Positions 26,982-35,939 of a DNA stretch of 64,000 bases are shown in pieces (positions within the stretch are counted from its first letter, which is position 1; every line of letters begins with the position of its first letter). The DNA is taken from the NCBI RefSeq assembly GCF_037029465.1, contig NZ_JAYMEM010000026.1:186001-250000 (forward strand). The letters run 5' to 3'. This stretch comes from Mesoflavibacter sp037029465. Its GTDB lineage: Bacteria; Bacteroidota; Bacteroidia; Flavobacteriales; Flavobacteriaceae. The notes below the pieces were generated by a model that was given only the letters and a program-made list of their open reading frames with translations, ran no database searches and was not told where the DNA came from. Position numbers and translations under genes: made by a program.

Positions 26982-29972
26982 ATGAAAAAAATTACTTTAT
27001 TAATTTTTATGATGTTTTCATTGACTCTAACTTTTGCTCAAGTTGGTATTAGTGAAAACTTTGATTCTGGTACACCGGCTGGTTGGACAGATGATTATTC
27101 AAACTCTCCTAATGGTGCTTGTGCAGGTAATTCTGAAAGAGGTAATATTTGGAGTAGCAATACTACAGGAAATCTTACTACACCTAACCAAGTAGGATTA
27201 TCAAACGGAACTGATTTAACTTTATCTTTTGACTATAAAATAGTAGATTACAATTTTTCAAATCCAACTGTTGCAACCGGTACAGGTTGGGGAACAGCAG
27301 ATATACAATATTCAACAGATGATGGAGCCACTTGGAATACGGTTTTTACTATTGATGATTCAAACCATACAACAGCAAATACATGTGCTCCTTTTTCAGT
27401 TGTAATCCCTGCAGCTTCTTTACCTAACGGCTCTGATGTGAAATTGCAAATAGCAAACACTTGGGGAACAGGAGATTATTATTTTTATGTAGATAATTTT
27501 AGTGCAACACAAGTAGTTGCTAATCCACCTAACTGTGATGCTACTTTAACTCAAACAACAGATGTTTCTACTTTAGGAAACATATCTTGGAGTGCAGCTA
27601 CAGGTATACCTGAAGGATACTTTTTAACAGTTGGTTCAACTTCTGGTGGAACTGATTTAGTTAACAATGTTGATGTTGGAAATGTTACTTCATATAGCTT
27701 AGGAACTTTAATGGGTGGAACTACTTATTATGTTACAATTACTCCTTACAATAGCAATGGTAGTGCAACAGGATGTGTTGAACAAACATTTACAACATTT
27801 GTACCAGCACCTAATGATGAATGTGAAAATGCTATAGGATTAACCGTTAACTCAGATTTAGCATGTGGATCAGTAACTGCAGGTTCAAATGTAAATTCTA
27901 CTGCCTCAGCTCAAGCAGATGATGTAACAGGAACTCCTAACACAGATGTTTGGTACTCTTTTGTTGCAACTGCTGAATCACATCAAGTAGTTTTATCAAA
28001 TGTTGTGTACGTTAGTGGAGGTACTTTTTCAAGTACTGATATGGGAATGGGAGTTTATGATGCTACATCTGGTTGTGGAGCTTTAACATTTGTAGATGAT
28101 AGTGATCCTAACACCTTATTTTTATCTGGTTTAACTATCGGAAACACTTATCTTGTGAGAGTTTACAACTGGAGCTCTACAATTTTTTACAATACTTTTG
28201 ATATTTGCGTAGGAACACCACCTTCAGCACCAGAAAATGATGATTGTTCTGGAGCTGTGTCTTTGACAGTAAATGAAGATTTAAACTGTACAGAAGTAAC
28301 AAACGGAACGATTGCTTCTGCAACAAACTCTGGTGTTGATACTTGTGGAGGTACAGAAGATGATGATGTTTGGTATAGTTTTGTTGCAACAAGTGAAACA
28401 CACACGGTTTCTTTATTAAATATTACTGGTGGAACTACAGATTTATACCATGCAGTTTATGATGCAGATCCTGGTTGTGGTGCTTTAGGAACAGCATTAA
28501 CATGTTCTGACCCTAATAATAGTACAACTTCTGGTTTAACAGTTGGTAACACATATTTCGTTCAAGTTTATTCTTGGACATCAACAGCTGGTCAAACATC
28601 TGTATTTGATATTTGTATAGGTACGCCACCACCACCACCAGCAAATGACAATTGTGCAACTGCTGAAGCTTTAACCGTTAATACAGATGGAACATGTACA
28701 ATAACAACTTCTGGTACTTTAGAATCTTCAACAGAATCTTCAATAAATCCTTCTTGTGATTCAGGAACAGAATGGGATGTTTGGTATTCTTTTGTAGCTC
28801 CGTCTTCAGGTAATGTAGATTTTACAGTTACTTTAGGAACAGGTAACCCTTTAGAATACGCTGTTTTTGATGATTGTGCTGGAACAACTCAGCTTTACTG
28901 CTCAGATCCGTTAGATGGAACTTCTTTAACAGGATTAACTCCTGGTACAACATATTACTTAATGGTTTGGAATGATGGTTTTGAAACTCCTGGAGACTTC
29001 ATAATTTGTGCATCAGAACCAACATGTACACCTTCTACAGCTACTTTTACAGTCGTTAATGATTGTGATAATAGTGGAGGTTTTTTAATTGATGTTGAAA
29101 TTACTGATATGGGATCAGCTACTAACTTAACAGTTTCTAATGATCAAGATGCAACAACATTCCCTGCAACTTCAACAGGAACAATTGTACAGTTTGGTCC
29201 TTTTACAAATGGAACAAATGTTGTAATTACAGTATCTGATGATAGTGATGCAAACTGTTTTTATAATAGTACTAGTCTTACGCAAGTTGCATGTCCTCCT
29301 TCTAATGATGATTGTGCTGGAGCAACTATGTTAACACAAGAAACAGAGATCGCAGACGCAGCTTCGGCTACACCTAATCCAGGTACTTTAGAAGGTGCAA
29401 CAGATTCAGGTTTACCTGCTGAGACATGTAATGGTTGGACAGGTACAGCTAATGATGATGTTTGGTATTCATTTGTAGCTTTAACTTCTGATGTTACAAT
29501 CACCATAGATAATACATCTGTAGACATTGTAATTCAAGCTTACTCTGGAACATGTGGTGCTTTTACTAATATTGGGTGTTCAGATGCAGGAAACCCAGAA
29601 GAGATAGAATTAACAGGATTAAATGTTGGAGAAACATATTACTTTAGAGTTTACCAATATGGTACTGGATCTACTGTAGGAGATAACTTTGACGCAAAAG
29701 TATGGTCTACTCAAGCTTTATCAACTCAAGATTTTGATAAAGAAGCAACATTTACTTACTATCCTAACCCTGTAAACAATAACTTAACATTATCTGCTCA
29801 AAAAGAGATTAATAATGTGTCTGTTTACAATATGGTTGGTCAAGAGGTATTTAGAAATGTTCCAAATGCTATGACAGAAGTTGTAGATATGTCTAGCTTA
29901 CAAGCTGGTGCTTACTTTGTTAAAGTAACTATCGGTAATGCAACTAAGACAGTAAAAGTTATTAAAAACTAA
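26982..29972 (+). CDS. Large secreted protein with PPC-like repeats and T9SS type A sorting domain
   Basis: The 996-aa protein begins with a Sec signal (MKKITLLIFMMFSLTLTFAQ). A jelly-roll/choice-of-anchor-J-like domain (about 21-180) and a fibronectin-III-like segment (about 183-273) follow. Four copies of a PPC-like beta module of about 130 aa start near 277, 417, 554 and 774. Each opens with ND-x-C and contains D-V-W-Y-S-F-V. The C-terminal type IX sorting domain is nearly identical to that of the preceding gene (GQEV, LQAGAYFVKVT, ATKTVKVIK). No catalytic motif is visible. It is probably a surface-associated or released binding protein, exported through the same machinery as its neighbour. 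Confidence 0.88.
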   Translation: MKKITLLIFMMFSLTLTFAQVGISENFDSGTPAGWTDDYSNSPNGACAGNSERGNIWSSNTTGNLTTPNQVGLSNGTDLTLSFDYKIVDYNFSNPTVATGTGWGTADIQYSTDDGATWNTVFTIDDSNHTTANTCAPFSVVIPAASLPNGSDVKLQIANTWGTGDYYFYVDNFSATQVVANPPNCDATLTQTTDVSTLGNISWSAATGIPEGYFLTVGSTSGGTDLVNNVDVGNVTSYSLGTLMGGTTYYVTITPYNSNGSATGCVEQTFTTFVPAPNDECENAIGLTVNSDLACGSVTAGSNVNSTASAQADDVTGTPNTDVWYSFVATAESHQVVLSNVVYVSGGTFSSTDMGMGVYDATSGCGALTFVDDSDPNTLFLSGLTIGNTYLVRVYNWSSTIFYNTFDICVGTPPSAPENDDCSGAVSLTVNEDLNCTEVTNGTIASATNSGVDTCGGTEDDDVWYSFVATSETHTVSLLNITGGTTDLYHAVYDADPGCGALGTALTCSDPNNSTTSGLTVGNTYFVQVYSWTSTAGQTSVFDICIGTPPPPPANDNCATAEALTVNTDGTCTITTSGTLESSTESSINPSCDSGTEWDVWYSFVAPSSGNVDFTVTLGTGNPLEYAVFDDCAGTTQLYCSDPLDGTSLTGLTPGTTYYLMVWNDGFETPGDFIICASEPTCTPSTATFTVVNDCDNSGGFLIDVEITDMGSATNLTVSNDQDATTFPATSTGTIVQFGPFTNGTNVVITVSDDSDANCFYNSTSLTQVACPPSNDDCAGATMLTQETEIADAASATPNPGTLEGATDSGLPAETCNGWTGTANDDVWYSFVALTSDVTITIDNTSVDIVIQAYSGTCGAFTNIGCSDAGNPEEIELTGLNVGETYYFRVYQYGTGSTVGDNFDAKVWSTQALSTQDFDKEATFTYYPNPVNNNLTLSAQKEINNVSVYNMVGQEVFRNVPNAMTEVVDMSSLQAGAYFVKVTIGNATKTVKVIKN

Positions 29973-29994
29973 CTTTTAATATATATAATAAAAG

Positions 29995-30020
29995 AGCCAC
30001 CTATTTAGGTGGCTTTTTTT
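29995..30020 (+). terminator. Intrinsic terminator of the second secreted protein gene
   Basis: The stem AGCCACCT/AGGTGGCT with the loop ATTT is followed by seven T. A GTG at 30009 falls inside it and is therefore not the start of the next gene. Confidence 0.85.
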
Positions 30021-30044
30021 ATGGGTTTAACTTACTTTTGTTAT

Positions 30045-31049
30045 ATGAAATTAGATTTTTCATTTATAATTCCAGTTTATAATCGCCCAAATGAAATAGA
30101 AGAACTGCTACAAAGTTTTTCTAAATTAAAAGGAGATATCCCTTTTGAGGTTGTTATTGTTGAAGATGGTTCTACTTTAACCTCTAAAGAGGTGATTAGT
30201 AAGTATGAATCAATTTTAGATATTTCATATTATTTTAAATCAAATTCTGGTCCTGGAGATTCTAGAAATTACGGAATGAAAAAAGCAAAAGGTAATTACT
30301 TTATCATCTTAGATAGTGATTGCCTATTACCATCAAATTATTTAATTGAAGTAAAAAATAGTTTAGATTATGATTATGTAGATTGTTTTGGTGGTCCTGA
30401 TGCTGCTCATAAAAGCTTTACGTCACTTCAAAAAGCAATAGATTTTAGTATGACTTCTGTAATTACTACTGGAGGAATTAGAGGAAATAAAAATTCTGTA
30501 GATAAGTTTCAACCAAGAAGTTTTAATATGGGATTGTCAAAAAAAGCTTTCTTAGATACTAATGGTTTTGGAAACATCCATCCTGGTGAAGATCCTGATT
30601 TATCCATTAGATTATGGAACTTGGGTTATAAAACCAAACTTATACCAGAAGCATTTGTCTATCATAAACGTCGTATATCTTGGTCTAAATTTTATAAACA
30701 AGTATATAAGTTTGGGTCGGTAAGACCAATCTTAAATTTATGGCATCCTTCAACAAAAAAAATCACCTATTGGTTTCCTAGTGTGTTTATTATAGGTTTA
30801 TTATTTTCAATAGTGTTAGCTGTATTAAACGTTTATTTACCAATATTAGCTTATGTTTTGTATTTTAGTGTTGCTTTTATTTTAGCTATTTTAAGGACAA
30901 AAAATTTAATGGTTGCTATTAAAAGTGTATTAGCAATTATAATTCAGTTTTTTGGTTATGGATATGGTTTTTTAAAATCAACTTTAGTATTATCTTTAAG
31001 TAGTAAAAAGCCAGAAAATCTATTTCCTAGTTTATTTTTTAAACGATAA
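30045..31049 (+). CDS. Family 2 glycosyltransferase with C-terminal membrane helices
   Basis: From the ATG at 30045 the product is about 334 aa. It opens with the GT2 nucleotide-sugar motif FSFIIPVYNRPNEIEELLQS. VEDGSTLTS, the DxD-like metal site ILDSDC, and the acceptor region NGFGNIHPGEDPDLSIRLWN follow. The last ~90 residues have two or more hydrophobic helices, so it is membrane-associated. It is likely to transfer a sugar onto a surface glycan or lipid. The longer frame from 30009 starts within the preceding terminator and is rejected. The next gene starts immediately after its stop. Confidence 0.88.
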   Translation: MKLDFSFIIPVYNRPNEIEELLQSFSKLKGDIPFEVVIVEDGSTLTSKEVISKYESILDISYYFKSNSGPGDSRNYGMKKAKGNYFIILDSDCLLPSNYLIEVKNSLDYDYVDCFGGPDAAHKSFTSLQKAIDFSMTSVITTGGIRGNKNSVDKFQPRSFNMGLSKKAFLDTNGFGNIHPGEDPDLSIRLWNLGYKTKLIPEAFVYHKRRISWSKFYKQVYKFGSVRPILNLWHPSTKKITYWFPSVFIIGLLFSIVLAVLNVYLPILAYVLYFSVAFILAILRTKNLMVAIKSVLAIIIQFFGYGYGFLKSTLVLSLSSKKPENLFPSLFFKR

Positions 31050-32012
31050 ATGAGTCCAATTAAAAATAAAATATCACAATTATTTAAAAGTAAAAAACTT
31101 AATGTTTTTGTGCTTTTTTTTATTATTTCTTTGACCATTTTAATATTATCTAAATTATCACAAAATTATCAAGGTACTTTAGTTTTTAAAGTAAAGCCTA
31201 CAAATGCTAAAGAAACTCAGGTTATTTTAAACGATACATCTAATCAATTAAAAATTACTTTAGACACTTATGGTTTTAAATGGTTAAGGTACGCCGTTAG
31301 TAAACCAATAGTAGAGGTAGATCTTGAGTCTGATGTTATTTTAAAAGACTCAATTTTAATCTGGACAGAAAAAAAAGGATTTTCTAATATCAGTAAGCAA
31401 TTTGGTAAAGATATAAAGGTTATCAATATAAATCCAGATAGTCTAGTCTTTAGATACGATATTAACCAAGTTAAAAAAGTACCGGTTAAAGCAGACCTAG
31501 ATGTGTCTTTTTTACAAGGTTTTAATACGTTAGATAGTATAAAAGTTACACCAGATTCTATTAAATTAATCGGTCCAGCCAGCTTACTAAAGGATATACA
31601 CTTTATAAAAACTAAGCATAAATCATTTTCAGATTTAAAAGGAAATGTAGACAAGCCAATTCAACTTGTTGTAGACAGTATAAGTGATGAAGTTAAAGTT
31701 GAAAGTAATATGGTTCAATTTCATTTAGAAGTTTCAAAATTTACAGAAGGCGTTGTTACGCTACCAGTAACAATTGTTAATGTACCTGAAGGTATTAAAA
31801 TTAATTATTTTCCTAAGCAAATCACTGTAAAATATGCTACAACTATAAACGATTTTAACTCAATTTCTGAAGAAGATTTTAAAGTAGAGTGTGATTACGC
31901 CAATTCCAAAAACAAATCATACTTAATACCTAAGATTGTTGCAAGCCCCAAAAATGTAAAAAATATTAGGTTGCAAGAGCAGCAAATTGAATTTATCATT
32001 ACTCAGCAATGA
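31050..32012 (+). CDS. CdaR/YbbR-like domain protein
   Basis: The 320-aa protein has an N-terminal membrane helix (about 19-37) and a periplasmic, beta-rich region with two YbbR-type repeats. These are recognisable in KKVPVKADLDVSFLQGF near 150 and VVTLPVTIVNVPEGIKINYF near 235. In Firmicutes the family (CdaR) regulates the diadenylate cyclase CdaA. In Bacteroidetes the role is not established, and no cyclase gene is in this window. It starts directly after the glycosyltransferase stop and overlaps coaE by 4 bases. Confidence 0.8.
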   Translation: MSPIKNKISQLFKSKKLNVFVLFFIISLTILILSKLSQNYQGTLVFKVKPTNAKETQVILNDTSNQLKITLDTYGFKWLRYAVSKPIVEVDLESDVILKDSILIWTEKKGFSNISKQFGKDIKVININPDSLVFRYDINQVKKVPVKADLDVSFLQGFNTLDSIKVTPDSIKLIGPASLLKDIHFIKTKHKSFSDLKGNVDKPIQLVVDSISDEVKVESNMVQFHLEVSKFTEGVVTLPVTIVNVPEGIKINYFPKQITVKYATTINDFNSISEEDFKVECDYANSKNKSYLIPKIVASPKNVKNIRLQEQQIEFIITQQ

Positions 32013-32605
32013 AAACATTAGTAGGTCTTACAGGCGGAATAGGAAGTGGGAAAACCACAGTAGCAAACTTTTTTAAAGAGCTTGGAATACCTGTTTACAT
32101 AGCAGATACCGAAGCTAAAGCATTAATGAATCGCTCTATAGTGATAAAAAGAAAATTGATTGCTCTTTTTGGAGAAAATGCATATCAAGAAGGAAAATTA
32201 AACAGAGAATATTTATCGCAAAAAATTTTTAATGATAAAGATTTACTGCAAAAAATGAACGCTATTGTACATCCAAAAGTAGCTAGTCATTTTAAAAGAT
32301 GGGTAAAAAAACAAGATGCGCCTTATGTAATTAGTGAAGCAGCAATACTTTTTGAAAACGGTAGCTACAAAAAATACGACTACATTATAACAGTTACTGC
32401 GCCAGAACATGTTAGACTTAAAAGGGTAATGTCTCGAGACAATTCATTAGAAAAAAAAGTAAAATCTGTGATGGATAATCAATGGAAAGACGCAGAAAAA
32501 ATCAAACTTTCTGACTTTGTAATTCAAAATATTAACTTAGAAGAAGCCAAAGCCCAAGTGCAACAAATCCACAAAAAACTATTGCAATTAGTACATAAAG
32601 ACTAA
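32009..32605 (+). CDS. coaE: Dephospho-CoA kinase
   Basis: CoaE phosphorylates dephospho-CoA to CoA, the last step of coenzyme A synthesis. The 198-aa protein has the P-loop GLTGGIGSGKTTVANFF at the N-terminus, followed by GIPVYIADTEAKALM, the lid VHPKVASHF, and ISEAAILFENG. The start overlaps the stop of the CdaR-like gene by 4 bases (ATGA-type junction), so translational coupling is likely. Confidence 0.95.
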   Translation: MKTLVGLTGGIGSGKTTVANFFKELGIPVYIADTEAKALMNRSIVIKRKLIALFGENAYQEGKLNREYLSQKIFNDKDLLQKMNAIVHPKVASHFKRWVKKQDAPYVISEAAILFENGSYKKYDYIITVTAPEHVRLKRVMSRDNSLEKKVKSVMDNQWKDAEKIKLSDFVIQNINLEEAKAQVQQIHKKLLQLVHKD

Positions 32606-32608
32606 ATT

Positions 32609-32658
32609 TTAACATTTTTGTTAATGTAAGGTTAAAAGGAAGGAAGGATAAATGTTAA
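32609..32658 (+). promoter_or_regulatory. Candidate operator upstream of the two-component operon
   Basis: A 6-bp inverted repeat (TTAACA/TGTTAA, 32609-32624) is followed by direct GTTAA repeats at 32620, 32631 and 32654, spaced 11 and 23 bases (about one and two helical turns). OmpR-type regulators often bind direct repeats at this spacing. This may be an autoregulatory site. Confidence 0.35.
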
Positions 32659-32675
32659 AATCTTAATTTTGGGTA

Positions 32676-34241
32676 ATGAACAAAAGGGTTTTTCTTGCTT
32701 TAGTTGTTTTAATGAGCCTATCCTTAATAGGTATAATATTAGTGCAGGCTTATTACATCAACAATTCTCTTAGAAACACAGAAGAGCAATTTAACTTTAA
32801 TGTAAAAAAAGCATTAAGTTATGTTTCAAAAACTATTGAAGATAGAGAAAAAAAGCAACACCTAATTTGGATTTATAGAACAATACAAGAAAGTGGTACA
32901 AAAGCAGATACAACTGCAATATTAAACTTTTACGTAGAGCAAAAAAATAGAGATACCAATGAAACCCTTATATACCGTAATGGTATTTTAGAAGAAAATT
33001 TTAAATTATCTTCTGCGCTCTTTGACATAGGTTTAGATAGTATAAATGTAAAACGAATTTTAAGCGAAAAAGAAACAAAAGTTTCTGAAACTAGCTCAAT
33101 AGATGGTGGATCTAGTTTAACAGCATTACTTTCTGAGTTAGGAAACAAAGAGTATGCAGAGTTCTTTTTAGAATCTTCATACGAAGAATTTGCTTACAGA
33201 AGACCAATACACAAACGTGTAAAAGCAGACGAAATTAATAGACTACTTAGTTTAAAATTATTAGAAGATAATATTGATATTGATTACGAATTTGCAATCT
33301 ACAGTAATGGATTAGCAACAAAAGTAAAAACTGAAGATTTTGAAAAAAATGAAGGAGCTACATTTAGCGTCCCATTTTTTAGTAATAAAAAGGATAAAAA
33401 TAATTATAGACTACTAGTTAATTTTCCTGATAGAAAAGAATTTATATTTTCTTCAATTCTTACCATGTTAATATTGTCAATTGTATTTACATCGGTAATT
33501 ATTTTAGCGTATTCAAGTGCACTTTATCAATTAATAAAACAACGTCAAATATCACAAATTAAGACAGATTTTATTAATAACATGACGCACGAATTTAAAA
33601 CGCCAATAGCAACAATTAACTTGGCTTTAGATTCTATTAAAAATCCTAAAATATTAGAAGACAGAGAAAAAGTTTTACGTTATTTAGGAATGATACGTGA
33701 AGAAAACAAGCGCATGCACGCGCAAGTAGAAAACGTATTAAGAATATCTAAACTAGAAAAAAATGAGCTTAACATTAGTAAAGAGCGTTTAGATCTACAC
33801 GAATTAGTAGAAGAAGCTGTAATGCACGTAGAGTTAATCATAGAAGATAGAGGTGGAGAGATAACAGTTAATCTAAATGCAGAAAAATCATCAGTTTTAG
33901 CAAACGATTCGCACTTTACCAATGTTTTAGTAAATATTCTGGACAATGCCATAAAGTATTCTCCAGAAGCACCAAAAATAATTGTCACCACAGAAGTAGT
34001 TGGTAATAATATTTTAGTGCACGTAAAAGACCACGGAAGTGGTATGAGTAAATCAGCTCAAAAACGTGTGTTTGAAAAATTTTATAGAGAGCACACAGGA
34101 GACATACATAATGTAAAAGGACATGGGTTAGGTTTAGCCTATGTAAAAAGAATAATAGAAGACCATCAAGGTCACATATCAGTAGAAAGTGAAAAAGACA
34201 AAGGAAGTACGTTTACAATCAAGCTTCCGCTAATATCTTAA
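32676..34241 (+). CDS. Sensor histidine kinase
   Basis: The 521-aa protein has a membrane helix at about 4-27, a periplasmic sensing region of about 225 aa, and a second helix at about 257-280. Next come the HisKA domain with the phosphoacceptor H305 (THEFKTPIAT) and the HATPase domain (N box ILDNAIKYS; G1 VKDHGSGMSKSAQK; G2 GHGLGLAYVKRI). It autophosphorylates and passes the phosphate to the partner regulator 6 nt downstream. The pair resembles the RprXY-type systems of Bacteroidetes. The sensed signal is unknown. Confidence 0.92.
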   Translation: MNKRVFLALVVLMSLSLIGIILVQAYYINNSLRNTEEQFNFNVKKALSYVSKTIEDREKKQHLIWIYRTIQESGTKADTTAILNFYVEQKNRDTNETLIYRNGILEENFKLSSALFDIGLDSINVKRILSEKETKVSETSSIDGGSSLTALLSELGNKEYAEFFLESSYEEFAYRRPIHKRVKADEINRLLSLKLLEDNIDIDYEFAIYSNGLATKVKTEDFEKNEGATFSVPFFSNKKDKNNYRLLVNFPDRKEFIFSSILTMLILSIVFTSVIILAYSSALYQLIKQRQISQIKTDFINNMTHEFKTPIATINLALDSIKNPKILEDREKVLRYLGMIREENKRMHAQVENVLRISKLEKNELNISKERLDLHELVEEAVMHVELIIEDRGGEITVNLNAEKSSVLANDSHFTNVLVNILDNAIKYSPEAPKIIVTTEVVGNNILVHVKDHGSGMSKSAQKRVFEKFYREHTGDIHNVKGHGLGLAYVKRIIEDHQGHISVESEKDKGSTFTIKLPLIS

Positions 34242-34247
34242 AAAACT

Positions 34248-34955
34248 ATGGAAGAAGTACAAAAAAGAATACTATTAGTAGAAGACGATCCAAACTTTGG
34301 AACTGTCCTAAAAGATTATTTAACCATGAATGACTACGAAGTTACACATGCTAAAAACGGTATGGAAGGCTTTGAAAAATTTAAAAGAGGTGATTTTGAC
34401 CTATGTATCTTAGATGTCATGATGCCTTACAAGGACGGTTTTACCTTAGCTAAAGAAATAAGAGAGAAAAACGAAGATATTCCTATAGTTTTCCTTACTG
34501 CAAAAGCAATGAAAGAAGACGTGCTTAAAGGATACAAAGTAGGAGCAGACGACTACTTAAACAAGCCTTTTGATAGCGAAGTACTTTTAATGAAAATTAA
34601 AGCTATCATGCAACGTAAAGCAACAGATTCTTTAGCAGATAGTAAACAATTTGAGTTTACCATTGGCGATTTCCACTTAAACTCAAAATTAAGATTCTTA
34701 ACCTTTAAGGAAGACGAACCAATTAAATTATCACCTAAAGAAAACGAATTATTACGTTTGTTAGCTTTACATGAAAACGATTTAATGCCTCGTGAGCTTG
34801 CCTTAACAAAAATATGGCGTGATGATAACTACTTCACTTCAAGAAGTATGGATGTTTACATCGCAAAGCTTAGAAAATATTTAAAAGTAGATCCAAATGT
34901 TGAAATTTTAAACATTCACGGAGAAGGATTTAGATTAGTCGTAAACAAAGACTAG
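34248..34955 (+). CDS. OmpR-family response regulator
   Basis: The 235-aa protein has a receiver domain with the acidic pocket, phosphoacceptor D56 in ILDVMMP, T84 and K106 (LNKPFD). The C-terminal OmpR/PhoB winged helix ends with the DNA-binding region (SRSMDVYIAKLRKYLKVD, GEGFRLVV). It is the partner of the upstream histidine kinase, and the operon is closed by the hairpin at 34978-35025. Confidence 0.95.
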   Translation: MEEVQKRILLVEDDPNFGTVLKDYLTMNDYEVTHAKNGMEGFEKFKRGDFDLCILDVMMPYKDGFTLAKEIREKNEDIPIVFLTAKAMKEDVLKGYKVGADDYLNKPFDSEVLLMKIKAIMQRKATDSLADSKQFEFTIGDFHLNSKLRFLTFKEDEPIKLSPKENELLRLLALHENDLMPRELALTKIWRDDNYFTSRSMDVYIAKLRKYLKVDPNVEILNIHGEGFRLVVNKD

Positions 34956-34977
34956 TTAATATTTAATTTATATTTAC

Positions 34978-35025
34978 AAAAGCCAGCTGATCATTGAGCG
35001 AAGTCGAAATGAAGCTGGCTTTTTT
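34978..35025. terminator. Long-loop terminator containing a dispersed-repeat-like palindrome
   Basis: AAAGCCAGCT at 34978 pairs with AGCTGGCTTT ending at 35022, with U-rich tails in both orientations. It lies between the convergent regulator and miaA genes. The 25-nt loop holds an imperfect palindrome (CATTGAGCGAAGTCGAAATG, 34992-35011) resembling a dispersed element of Flavobacteria. Confidence 0.75.
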
Positions 35026-35028
35026 ATT

Positions 35029-35937
35029 TTACATAGAATCTTTAATGGATTTTATGACCTTTTCTAAAGGTGTTAAGTAATCAAACCAAAGCGTTTCATT
35101 GTTCCTTTTAAACCAAGTTAATTGACGCTTGGCAAACCTTCGGCTATTTTTTTTGATTTCAGAAATGGCAAAATCTACTGTACAACTTTCATCTAAATAA
35201 TTAAAGATTTCTTTGTAACCAACCGTATTTAATGCATTTAAACTCTTGTATTCAGTTAAGGACTTTACTTCTTCAATTAAACCATTTTCAACCATAATGT
35301 CTACACGTTGGTTAATCCTATCGTAAATAATGTCTCGGTCAGCAGTTAGACCAACAGTAATTGTTTTAAAAGGTCTTTTGTTTTTTTCTTTATTTAAAAA
35401 TGAAGAATACGGTTGTTTTGTACCAATACATATCTCTAAAGCACGAATAACACGATGTGGATTGTCAATAGCTATCGTTTTATAAGCGACTTCATCTAAT
35501 GTTTTAAGTTGAAGCTGGAGTACTTCTAAGCCTTCATTTTCAAGAGTTTTATTAAGTTGTTCTCTAATTTTTGGGTCTACATCCGGAAAGTAATCTAAAC
35601 CTTTAGTCACAGCATCTACATACAAACCAGAGCCACCAACCATAATTACTATATCATGTTTTTGATGTAATTCTTCAATTTTTATTAGTGCATCTTTTTC
35701 AAAAGCACCAACATTATAATCTTCTGTGATTGATTTATGATGAATAAAATGATGTGGAGCAGCAGCTAATTCTTCTTCTGTTGGAGCAGCTGTACCAATA
35801 CTCATTTCTTTAAAAAACTGTCTAGAATCTGCCGAAACTATTTCAGTATTAAAAAAATTTGCTAGTTTTATACTAAGCGAAGTTTTGCCAATTGCTGTTG
35901 GGCCAACAATAGAAATTAAGTATTTATTATTGCTCAA
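35029..35937 (-). CDS. miaA: tRNA dimethylallyltransferase MiaA
   Basis: MiaA adds an isopentenyl group to A37 of tRNAs that read codons starting with U. The 302-aa protein has the P-loop GPTAIGKTSLSIKLA near the N-terminus, the DSRQFFKEMSIGTA motif, and the GGSGLYVDAVTKGLD motif. The C-terminal RRFAKRQLTWFKRN supports tRNA binding. The length is normal. It is the last gene of a long minus-strand run; the ion-channel gene ends 2 nt upstream. Confidence 0.96.
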   Translation of the reverse strand: MSNNKYLISIVGPTAIGKTSLSIKLANFFNTEIVSADSRQFFKEMSIGTAAPTEEELAAAPHHFIHHKSITEDYNVGAFEKDALIKIEELHQKHDIVIMVGGSGLYVDAVTKGLDYFPDVDPKIREQLNKTLENEGLEVLQLQLKTLDEVAYKTIAIDNPHRVIRALEICIGTKQPYSSFLNKEKNKRPFKTITVGLTADRDIIYDRINQRVDIMVENGLIEEVKSLTEYKSLNALNTVGYKEIFNYLDESCTVDFAISEIKKNSRRFAKRQLTWFKRNNETLWFDYLTPLEKVIKSIKDSM

Positions 35938-35939
35938 AA

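Noticed and set aside
30009..30045. GTG start for the glycosyltransferase at 30009
   Set aside because: It lies inside the terminator hairpin of the preceding gene, and the GT2 domain begins at the ATG at 30045.
32664..32671. TAATTTTG as the -10 of the histidine kinase operon
   Set aside because: It ends only 4 nt before the ATG and has no -33 partner, so a chance match in AT-rich DNA is likely.
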